Below are positions 35,480 through 43,153 of a stretch of 64,000 bases of DNA, one piece after another. The stretch comes from Rhizobium sp. ICMP 5592 (GTDB lineage Bacteria; Pseudomonadota; Alphaproteobacteria; Rhizobiales; Rhizobiaceae), in assembly GCF_009498525.1 (NCBI RefSeq), contig NZ_QSNT01000009.1, positions 1 through 64,000 on the forward strand, written 5' to 3'. Each line of letters starts with the position of its first letter. Positions within the stretch are counted from its first letter, which is position 1. The notes below the pieces were generated by a model. That model saw only the letters and a program-made list of their open reading frames with translations. It was not told the origin of the DNA and searched no databases. Made by a program: the position numbers and the translations under genes.

Positions 35480-38400
35480 TCAATGAAAATTCCGGCTTTT
35501 CACCTTCAGCGTATCGATTTGAAGGTCGGGGACGAAAATATCCCTCGGCTTGACCGCCGACGCTCGATCCCGCGAATCCGGACTGCCCGGCGATCCGTGG
35601 GCGAACTCGTCACCGCGACTCTTCGGCAATTTGAACTCCCCATCACGATCCGCCAGTGCGGATAGGTCGCCCGAGAAGTCGAACAGTTGCTGGGCGATGA
35701 GATGCACGACCTCCCCTTCCCGTTGGATTCGGCCATTGATCGCCATCATGCTCGACCCGAGCACAACACATCGGCGCCGCTCGAAGAGCTTTGGCCAGAT
35801 AACGACATTCGCCGGGCCAGTCTCGTCTTCGATCGTCAGGAACATCACGCCTTTGGCCGATCCGGGCATTTGACGGACGAGAACGAGGCCGGCGGTCATC
35901 AACCAACGGCTATCGCGGGCAGACATGGCTTCACCGCAGGTGACGATGCTTTGAGCGGCAAGGTCCTTGCGCAAGAACGCGATCGGATGCTCGCGGAGCG
36001 TCAGGCCGGTATGGCTGTAGTCCTGGATGACATTGTGCCCATCTGTCATCTGCCGGAGTTTGACATCAGGCTCCTGCTGCTCGGCGATCGTCTTCATCTC
36101 GCGCTCGGCCGCAGCAACAAAGAGCGGCAGCGGCTCATCGCGCAAAGCTTTGATCGCCCACAGCGCGTCTCGTCGCTGAAGTTCGAGCGATGGCAGGAAA
36201 GCATCGGCCTCCGCCAGTTCGACCAGTGATGCTGCCGGAACGCTCGCGCGCCGCCACACGTCATCGATGCTGTCGAAGGGTTGATCGGCACGGGCGGCCA
36301 CGATGCGTGCCGCATCGACTGCGGCCAGCCCACGCACCAGACGCATACCCAGGCGGACAGCATGGCGGCGTTCGTCGCCTTCCATCGGCTCCAGCGTACA
36401 GTCCCAGCGAGAGCGGTTGATACAGACCGGCCGGATCTCCACACCGTGGTTGCGGGCGTCCCCGACGATCTGGGCGACCGCGTAGAAACCCATGGGTTGG
36501 CTGTTGATCAAGGCCGCGCAGAATGCGTCGGCGTAATGGCATTTCACGAAGCTGGAGGCGTAGGCGATGAGCGCGAAGCTTGCGGCATGGCTTTCCGGGA
36601 AGCCGTAGGAGCCAAAACCTTCAAGTTGCGAAAAGGTCTTCTCCGCAAATTCCGGCGAATATCCATTCTTCACCATGCCGGAAACGAGCTTCTCCTTGAA
36701 TTTCGAGACGCCGCCGGTGAACTTGAACGTCGCCATCGATTTGCGAAGCTGATCGGCCTCGCCACCGGTAAAGCCGGCGCAGACCATCGCCACCTTCATG
36801 GCCGACTCCTGAAAGAGAGGCACGCCGAGTGTCTTTCCAAGCACCGCTTCCAGTTCGGGCGTCGGATAGACGACCGGTTCCTTGCCTTCGCGGCGGCGCA
36901 AATACGGATGCACCATGTCACCCTGGATCGGCCCGGGTCGGACGATCGCCACCTGGATGACAAGATCGTAAAAGGTCCGCGGCTTCAGCCTCGGCAACAT
37001 TGCCATCTGAGCCCGGCTTTCGATCTGGAACGTTCCGAGCGTGTCGGCCTTGCGGATCATCGCATAGGTCGCAGAGTCTTCCTGTTCGATATTCGCCAGG
37101 TCGATCGTTTCGCCCTTATGCTCCTCAATCAGCTTGAATGCTTTTGCCATACAGGTCAGCATCCCCAACGCCAGGACATCGACCTTCATGAACTTCAGCG
37201 CTTCGACATCATCCTTGTCCCATTCGATCACCTGCCGGTTGGCCATTGATGCGGGCTCGATGGGGACGAGATCGTCGAGCCGATCATGCGTCAGCACGAA
37301 ACCGCCGGGATGTTGGCCGAGATGCCGAGGGGCGCCCATCAACTGTTGTGCAAGTTTCAGCGTCAGGGCGAGGCGGCGGTCATCGGGATTAAGGTTGAGT
37401 TCCCGCAGGTTCCGGTCACCGACCAGCTCGGCGGACCAGGACCACATGCCCGAAGACAGAGCCTTGATCATATCCTCCGGCAGACCGAGTGCCTTGCCGA
37501 CATCGCGGATCGCCCCTTTCGCCCGATAGCGTGTCACGGTCGCGCAGAGTGCTGCCTTCTGATGTGTGTAGGTCTTGTAGATCCACTGAATGACTTCCTC
37601 GCGGCGCTCGTGCTCGAAGTCGACGTCGATATCCGGCGGCTCGTCGCGCTCCTGGGAAACGAAACGCTCGAAGAGCAGGTCGTTCGTCTCGGGATCGATC
37701 GACGTGATCCCGAGGATATAACAGACGGCAGAGTTTGCGGCAGATCCCCGCCCCTGACAGAGGATGCCTTGGCTGCGGGCATATCGGACGATCGAAAACA
37801 CGGTCAGGAAGTAGGGTGCGTATTTCATGGCCCGGATGAGGTCGAGCTCATGCCGAATGATTTTCAGAACGCTGTCCGGCAGACCTTCCGGATAGCGCGC
37901 AGGCGCGCATTCCCAGACATAATGCTCGAGAGACGCTTGCGCGTCCTTGCCTGGAACGATTGCCTCCTCAGGATATTGATAGGTGAGTTCATCTAGCGAG
38001 AACCGGCAGCGATCGGCAATTTCCATCGTCCGGGCCAATGCTTCCGGGTAACGCGGGAACAGCCGCTGCATCTCTTCGGGCGGCTTGAGGAATCTATCCG
38101 CATGACGCTCCCTCTCGAAACCGACGTCGTCGATCGTGGTTCTGGTGCGAATACAGGTGACGATGTCCTGCAGCTGACGGCGCGACGGTTCGTGGAAAAG
38201 GACATCGTTGGTGACGACGGTCTTCACCTTGAAGCGGGTGGCCATGTTCGACAGCTCATGAAGCCGCATCTGGTCGTTCGGCCGACGGCGAAGGGAAAGC
38301 GCCAGATACGCCCGGTCCCCGAACATTTCCGCCATCTTTCTGAGCTGCACGGCGCAGGTGTCGTCAGGTAGATCGGGCACCAGAATACCAATCAGGCCCT

Positions 38401-38746
38401 CGGCATAGAGCGCGACGTCGTCGAGATGTAGGATGCAATTGGCTTTGCCGCCCCTCGCCTTGCCGAGCGTCAAAAGACGGGTCAGGCGCGAATAGGCGGC
38501 ACGATCGGTCGGATAGACCAGGATCGACACGCCGTCCTGCAGATCGAGGCGACAACCGACGACGAGACGAACGCCTGTGGCACGGGACGCCTCGAGAGCT
38601 CGGACGATGCCGGCGAGCGAGTTTCTGTCGACGACGCCGAGCGCCTCGATGCCGAGCGCCTTGGCAGTCGCAAACAGCTCATCCGCCGACGATGCCCCGC
38701 GCAGGAATGAGAAATGTGTCGTGACCTGGAGCTCGGCATATCTCAT
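35480..38746 (-). CDS. dnaE2: error-prone DNA polymerase ImuC/DnaE2
   Basis: A C-family polymerase alpha subunit of 1088 residues. The N-terminal PHP domain begins MRYAELQVTTHFSFLRGASSADELF. The palm region has GRGSAANSAVCYILGITSIDP and DEPPDIDVDFEHERREEVIQWIY, with the catalytic acidic residues in PDIDVDF. An OB-type domain is near the C-terminus. The ATG at 38746 is certain: it overlaps the imuB stop as ATGA and gives the family N-terminus; longer readings run into imuB in another frame. It performs SOS-induced translesion synthesis with ImuA and ImuB. Confidence 0.96.
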   Translation of the reverse strand: MRYAELQVTTHFSFLRGASSADELFATAKALGIEALGVVDRNSLAGIVRALEASRATGVRLVVGCRLDLQDGVSILVYPTDRAAYSRLTRLLTLGKARGGKANCILHLDDVALYAEGLIGILVPDLPDDTCAVQLRKMAEMFGDRAYLALSLRRRPNDQMRLHELSNMATRFKVKTVVTNDVLFHEPSRRQLQDIVTCIRTRTTIDDVGFERERHADRFLKPPEEMQRLFPRYPEALARTMEIADRCRFSLDELTYQYPEEAIVPGKDAQASLEHYVWECAPARYPEGLPDSVLKIIRHELDLIRAMKYAPYFLTVFSIVRYARSQGILCQGRGSAANSAVCYILGITSIDPETNDLLFERFVSQERDEPPDIDVDFEHERREEVIQWIYKTYTHQKAALCATVTRYRAKGAIRDVGKALGLPEDMIKALSSGMWSWSAELVGDRNLRELNLNPDDRRLALTLKLAQQLMGAPRHLGQHPGGFVLTHDRLDDLVPIEPASMANRQVIEWDKDDVEALKFMKVDVLALGMLTCMAKAFKLIEEHKGETIDLANIEQEDSATYAMIRKADTLGTFQIESRAQMAMLPRLKPRTFYDLVIQVAIVRPGPIQGDMVHPYLRRREGKEPVVYPTPELEAVLGKTLGVPLFQESAMKVAMVCAGFTGGEADQLRKSMATFKFTGGVSKFKEKLVSGMVKNGYSPEFAEKTFSQLEGFGSYGFPESHAASFALIAYASSFVKCHYADAFCAALINSQPMGFYAVAQIVGDARNHGVEIRPVCINRSRWDCTLEPMEGDERRHAVRLGMRLVRGLAAVDAARIVAARADQPFDSIDDVWRRASVPAASLVELAEADAFLPSLELQRRDALWAIKALRDEPLPLFVAAAEREMKTIAEQQEPDVKLRQMTDGHNVIQDYSHTGLTLREHPIAFLRKDLAAQSIVTCGEAMSARDSRWLMTAGLVLVRQMPGSAKGVMFLTIEDETGPANVVIWPKLFERRRCVVLGSSMMAINGRIQREGEVVHLIAQQLFDFSGDLSALADRDGEFKLPKSRGDEFAHGSPGSPDSRDRASAVKPRDIFVPDLQIDTLKVKSRNFH

Positions 38747-40260
38747 GCAAAGATCCCATGAAGAAACCATTTGTGCGAGCCGGTCGCCGCATCGATGCCA
38801 TCGCCCGACCTGAAGATCCAGAACCGTTCGCCGCCCTCGTCTTCGATCACGAAATAGTCGCGCACCGCGTCGAACTCGGAGCTTCGGTTCCACCACTCGC
38901 CAAAAATCCGCTCCGGGCCGTCTGCGCGTTTCACCCGCCGGCGCTTGCCGCGCCACGTCATCGACACGGGTGGATGATCCGGCAGGAGCGCGATCACCTC
39001 GATGAGCTCCGGACGCGAGAGGAGCCGAACGGGTCGAGGCCAGTGCAAGCTCCATGACGTACCGGTCTCATCGGCAACCGCACTGACGCGCTTGACGCTG
39101 CGCTCGGGCACGTCGCTCGCCACAGGCACTATCCGATAGACGCGCTGCCCGCGATTGCCGATCACGTCGATCAGCGGCGCGATATCGACGATCTCCTCCT
39201 CGATCAGGGAGGACGCTTTCTGCACCTCAGTGAGCGGTTCGGCGATGATAGCCACCAGCGAGAGCTTCTCGATCCCGAAGCCTGGCTCGATCTTCTCGAT
39301 CCGGTCCTTGAAGAGCTTTGTCAGCCAGGCCACATCGCGGGCCGGCTTCGCGGTTCCGGCACGGATCGCCTGCATCGTATTGTCGACCTTGTGGACGAGA
39401 AGGTCCGCGCGGCGAACGCCGAGGCCCTTCTGCTGGAGTGCTTGGCAGAGCTCGACGACAAGCCGCGAGACGTATTTGGCGATGGTCTCGGGAGCGCCGA
39501 TCGGCTCGGCGAAGGCGCGGCTGACCTCGATGACATCCAACGGACGGATCGGATCGATGGGCTCCGGCAACCGCCCATACATCTGGTCGAGACGACGGCC
39601 GATTTCGGGACCGAAGCGAAGGGCAAGCGGCGCGTGTGCTGTGGCCGATAGCTCGCCGATCGTCTGAAACCCGAGGGTCCGCAGGCCGACGACGATTTCG
39701 GAGGGCAACCGTATTGATGATACCGGCAGCCGCTCGACGAAGCGTGATGTCTCGCCCCGCGCAACGATCACAATATCGCGCTTGCTGACCCGGGCCAGAG
39801 CATGGGCCGCACCCCAGCTGTCGGCAACCGCAACACGCGCGGTCAGTCCCTTGGCACGGAAGCGATTAACGATACCGGACAGCATCAGATCCTCGCCGCC
39901 CTGGAGATGATCGGCGCCTTCGCTGTCCATGACGATGCCGTCGGGGGCATCCATTGCGACAATCGGCGTGTACTGCGTCAACGCCCAGAGCGTGAGGCGT
40001 TCGAGGGCCGCAGTGTCCGCGATCGGATCGGCGTCGACCATCTGCAGGCCCTGCACGATGGCCTGCGCCTTGGCGGCCGGCATGCCGATATGAAGACCCG
40101 CCGATCGGGCCGTTTCATCCGCGGCCGCGATCCATCGTTTGGAACCGCTCTTCGCGACGACGACAAGCGGCCGCTCAGCGGACAGCATTCCCCCGCCATC
40201 GGCTCGTCTGATCCTGTCGATCGCGAGATCCGGAAGATAAATGGATACGACCCGTGGCAT
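38743..40260 (-). CDS. imuB: ImuB, Y-family-like polymerase accessory protein
   Basis: A 505-residue protein with the Y-family fold. It starts PRVVSIYLPDLAIDRIRR, and the Y-family acidic catalytic residues are not evident, as expected for ImuB, which acts as a scaffold between ImuC and the beta clamp. The DAPDGIVMDSEGADHLQGGEDLM region and FGPEIGRRLDQMYGRLPEPIDPIRP are typical. TAGGAG precedes its ATG by seven bases. Its start lies within the end of imuA (86-base overlap), and it overlaps dnaE2 by four bases. Confidence 0.95.
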   Translation of the reverse strand: MPRVVSIYLPDLAIDRIRRADGGGMLSAERPLVVVAKSGSKRWIAAADETARSAGLHIGMPAAKAQAIVQGLQMVDADPIADTAALERLTLWALTQYTPIVAMDAPDGIVMDSEGADHLQGGEDLMLSGIVNRFRAKGLTARVAVADSWGAAHALARVSKRDIVIVARGETSRFVERLPVSSIRLPSEIVVGLRTLGFQTIGELSATAHAPLALRFGPEIGRRLDQMYGRLPEPIDPIRPLDVIEVSRAFAEPIGAPETIAKYVSRLVVELCQALQQKGLGVRRADLLVHKVDNTMQAIRAGTAKPARDVAWLTKLFKDRIEKIEPGFGIEKLSLVAIIAEPLTEVQKASSLIEEEIVDIAPLIDVIGNRGQRVYRIVPVASDVPERSVKRVSAVADETGTSWSLHWPRPVRLLSRPELIEVIALLPDHPPVSMTWRGKRRRVKRADGPERIFGEWWNRSSEFDAVRDYFVIEDEGGERFWIFRSGDGIDAATGSHKWFLHGIFA

Positions 40261-40936
40261 CGCACGCTCCTACGATAAACTCTGCGCACTCACCGGCTTT
40301 CACTCTCATCAGTTCCAGGAGCCATCGCGGCCGCCCGACGCCTGGAACCGGTAGCTCTTCCGATGGCAGCACGCTGACACGCCACCTTGATGTCGACGCC
40401 GTCGGCTGGCCAAAATCGGATGCCTCGGTCTGTCGTCGCCATCGTCGCACGACCAGTCCAATCGTTCCGGTTTTCTCGGCCGCAAGCTGCAGCCGGCGCG
40501 ACGCGGTCCTCGGAAGACGGACGAGCTCACCGACCACGGCGCCCAGGCCACCGTAACCAAGACCTTCCTCCATTGTCGCCAGGACATCCTCTTCCTTGTC
40601 AGCTTCGGCAAAGACCACGCGATCGGGATGGAGACCCGCCTGCGCCAGTGCCGGGAAAAACAGGTCTGGACGCGTCATGCACCAAAGGATCTGCCCCTTC
40701 GTGCGCGCCGCGATCCCCGCCACACAAAGAGCCGCAGCCGCGCCATCGACCGTTCCGGACCCGCCACCGGCGAACTCGTGTAGGGCACCATAGGCCAGAC
40801 CGCCGCCCGGAAGCACCGCGTCTATTTCGGAAACCCCAAAAGCAAGGCAGCCGACCTTTCTCGTCGATCCGCCCTCAAGGGAGGCGATACGGTCGCGTAG
40901 ATCGGTAATTACCCTGTTGCGGGCAGCAGTCATCAT
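40175..40936 (-). CDS. imuA: ImuA, SOS mutagenesis protein
   Basis: A 253-residue RecA/SulA-like protein, the first gene of the imuA-imuB-dnaE2 cassette. FGVSEIDAVLPGGGLAYGALHEFAGG is the characteristic ImuA N-terminal region, and VVRRWRRQTEASDFGQPTASTSRWRVSVLPSEELPVPGVGRPRWLLEL is a conserved C-terminal segment. A Walker-A-like site is degenerate. A LexA box lies 59 bases upstream of the start. AAGGGA lies about ten bases before the ATG. It takes part in damage-induced mutagenesis. Confidence 0.93.
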   Translation of the reverse strand: MMTAARNRVITDLRDRIASLEGGSTRKVGCLAFGVSEIDAVLPGGGLAYGALHEFAGGGSGTVDGAAAALCVAGIAARTKGQILWCMTRPDLFFPALAQAGLHPDRVVFAEADKEEDVLATMEEGLGYGGLGAVVGELVRLPRTASRRLQLAAEKTGTIGLVVRRWRRQTEASDFGQPTASTSRWRVSVLPSEELPVPGVGRPRWLLELMRVKAGECAEFIVGACDATGRIHLSSGSRDRQDQTSRWRGNAVR

Positions 40937-40994
40937 TCACGCGTCCCTTGAAGGCCGTGTTGGAGTTTCGACTTCATGTCGTTCGAATGTAGAT

Positions 40995-41009
40995 GTTCGC
41001 TATCTGTTC
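40995..41009. promoter_or_regulatory. LexA (SOS) box
   Basis: GTTC (40995-40998), seven bases, GTTC (41006-41009): the alphaproteobacterial LexA consensus GTTC-N7-GTTC. It lies 59 bases upstream of imuA and 223 bases upstream of the divergent SRAP gene. It explains SOS induction of the mutagenesis cassette and might also affect the SRAP gene. Confidence 0.8.
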
Positions 41010-41231
41010 CGTCGCGGTCGAAGAGTCAAGCAACCAGGAATAGGAATATTATCTCTCAACTTTAGGAAACCAAGAGATTCGCTTTGCGAATCATGGCCAT
41101 GCGCCGATTGCAGCGATTTGGTCGAAGCGGAAATAAATTTCGTCGGATTCGCAACTTACTATCGGCCGGTTGGCATTTCGCAATTCCATCGGTTACGATG
41201 CTCGCAGTGTTCACGGGAGCGGCCACTGCCC

Positions 41232-42005
41232 ATGTGCAATCTGTACCGCATGGAAGACAAGGATTGGGTTGCCAAGTGGGCTCAGGACGCCGAGAGCATG
41301 ATCAATCTCATGCCAGCGTACCAAATGAACCCGGATCAGATCGGGCCGATCCTGCGCAATACGGCCGACGGAAGAAAGCAGCTGGTGCATGCGCGCTGGG
41401 GTCTGCCCTCCCCGCTATTCGCTCTCAAGAAAGAAGCTGAGAAGAAGGCCGAAAAACTGCGAGCCAAGGGTAAGGACGTCGACTTCGAGGCCTTGCTGCG
41501 TGATCAGGTGGATGGCGGCACCACGAATGTCCGCACTCTCAATTTCCCGCACTGGAAGCGTTGGTTTGGTGTCGAGCATCGCTGCCTTGTCCCTGTGACC
41601 AGCTTCGCGGAGCCCGATCCAGCCAGTAAAGAAGAGAGTGGCAGGACCCCCAATGCCTGGTTCGCGCGCGATGAAAGCAAGCCTCTGATGTTCTTTGCTG
41701 GCATCCATGTCCCACAATGGACGAGCGTGCGGAAGGTCAAGGACGGCCTGACAACCGATGATCTCTACGGCTTCCTGACCACTGATCCGAATAGCGTGGT
41801 GAAGCCAATTCACGAAAAGGCCATGCCGGTCCTGCTTCTGACTAAAGAAGAGACCGATGTTTGGATGCGCGCGCCGTGGGACGAGGCCAAGACGCTTGCC
41901 CGTCCGCTGCCCAACGATGCGCTTATCGTAGCATCCCGGGAGCCTTACGGCTCGACGATCGTAACGAAGGCCGGAGAACCGGTCGCGCAGCCGAGCCTAT
42001 TCTGA
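41232..42005 (+). CDS. SOS-response-associated peptidase-family protein (SRAP/HMCES/YedK)
   Basis: A 257-residue SRAP protein. The start ATG at 41232 gives MCNLYRM, putting the essential Cys at position 2 after Met removal. It crosslinks to abasic sites in single-stranded DNA. The conserved Asn/Arg region (TTNVRTLNFPHWKRW), the Glu in PVTSFAEPD and the His in PIHEKAMPVLL are all visible. A longer frame from 40917 is rejected because it would bury the Cys. It is divergent from imuA across a LexA box, consistent with a damage-response role. Confidence 0.92.
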   Translation: MCNLYRMEDKDWVAKWAQDAESMINLMPAYQMNPDQIGPILRNTADGRKQLVHARWGLPSPLFALKKEAEKKAEKLRAKGKDVDFEALLRDQVDGGTTNVRTLNFPHWKRWFGVEHRCLVPVTSFAEPDPASKEESGRTPNAWFARDESKPLMFFAGIHVPQWTSVRKVKDGLTTDDLYGFLTTDPNSVVKPIHEKAMPVLLLTKEETDVWMRAPWDEAKTLARPLPNDALIVASREPYGSTIVTKAGEPVAQPSLF

Positions 42006-42016
42006 GCCTGACCGAT

Positions 42017-42788
42017 CTAAAGCAACTCGATCCACACCGGTGCATGATCACTCGTGTGGTCCCAGCCTCTCACCGACTTGTCGACCTTGGCCTGCTTGAG
42101 ATTGTCAGCAAGTGCGGGGCTTAGCAGGAAATGATCGATCCGCAGCCCTGCGTCGCGGGCAAAGGCGTTTCGGAAATACTTCCAGAATGTGTAGATCCGC
42201 TCATCGGGATGAAGGTGCCGCACCGCATCCGTCCAGCCCTGCTCAACGAGCGCGGCAAAGGCCGCTTTCACCTCTGGCCGGAACAGCGCATCGTCACGCC
42301 ACCGCTCGGGTTTGTAGACATCGAGGTCGGTCGGCATCACATTGAAGTCGCCGACGAGAGCGACGGGAATGTCTAGCTCGAGCAGTTCAGCCGCATAGTC
42401 ATGCAGCCGTTCGAACCAGCGCAGCTTGTAGTCGAACTTCGTGCCCAGGAGCCGGGTTGCCATTCGGCAAATAAAGACAGCCGATAACGACGCCATCGAT
42501 CGCGGCCTCGATGTACCGGCTGTGACTGTCATCCGGATCCCCGGGGAGTCCGCGCCGCGTTTCGAGGGGATCCTGACCCCGCGCTAGGATGGCCACCCCA
42601 TTCCAGGCTTTCTGGCCATGCCAGATCGCGCCATAGCCGGCGCGCTCCAGTTCTCGGCGCGGAAACTTGTTGTCCGGCGCTTTCAGTTCCTGCAGGCACA
42701 CGACATCTGGCGCCGCCTCACCAAGCCAGCGCAGCAGCACGTCAAGACGGCCGTTGATGCCGTTGACATTGTATGTGGCGAGTTTCAC
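42017..42788 (-). pseudogene. xthA: frameshifted exonuclease III (xthA)
   Basis: The N-terminal part reads MKLATYNVNGINGRLDVLLRWLGEAAPDVVCLQELKAPDNKFP and includes the YNVNG and QELK active-site motifs. After CLYLPNGNPAPG the frame breaks: the rest (KFDYKLRWFERLHDY, VGDFNVMPTDLDVY, RIDHFLLSP, SDHAPVWIEL) continues in another frame. One extra C in the CCC run at 42444-42446 (plus strand) would account for this. It is either a real inactivating mutation or a sequencing error in a short homopolymer. The missing domain is fully present downstream. Confidence 0.85.
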
Positions 42789-42795
42789 CGAGGGT

Positions 42796-42972
42796 CAGCG
42801 CTCGCGATCGCCTTTATCACCCTCACCCGACTTGGCTTCGCGTTTTGCGTCTTGACGGGCGTCGGCTGAGAGGGAACGCGAGACATCGACGCTTTCCTTG
42901 AACTTGCCGTCTTCATCGCGACGGACATAGCGTTTGTCGGTACCGGTATCGATAAGTTCACGCTTGCTCATG
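42796..42972 (-). CDS. conserved small charged protein, 58 aa
   Basis: A short frame starting MSKRELIDTGTDKRYVRRDE and ending KGDRER, rich in Lys, Arg, Asp and Glu, with a KFKESVDVSRSLSADARQDAKREAKSG middle. AGGGAG lies seven bases upstream of the ATG, and it ends seven bases before the xthA start, in the same direction. I recall similar small proteins of unknown function in Rhizobiales, often close to repair genes. It is divergent from ku. The high charge suggests a nucleic-acid- or protein-binding peptide, which is a guess. Confidence 0.7.
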
Positions 42973-43090
42973 GCAGACTCCCTTGGGGTTGTTCCTCCTG
43001 GAAACGCGCGCGGAGGCCAAAAGATGCATGCGAATCAAGACGCTAATCGGCGACTCGCAATGCGAGCGGCCGCTGCCAGCTAAGTCATTG

Positions 43091-43105
43091 AAAATGATTC
43101 ATTTT
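43091..43105. promoter_or_regulatory. palindrome between ku and the small protein gene
   Basis: AAAATG-ATT-CATTTT is a perfect inverted repeat in the divergent promoter region of ku and the 58-residue protein gene. The binding protein is not known. Confidence 0.35.
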
Positions 43106-43153
43106 GACTCGGAACGATTCGCCCGCTGATTCGGTTGAATCGCATTGGTTGCG

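Noticed and set aside
36281..37249. Plus-strand frame of 322 codons inside dnaE2
   Set aside because: It is antisense to conserved polymerase palm and finger sequence.
38747..39055. N-terminal extension of dnaE2 by 103 codons
   Set aside because: The extension overlaps imuB in another frame; the ATG at 38746 gives the family N-terminus and an ATGA overlap.
40917..41231. 105-codon N-terminal extension of the SRAP gene
   Set aside because: SRAP proteins need Cys at position 2; the ATG at 41232 provides this, while the extension covers the LexA box and promoter.
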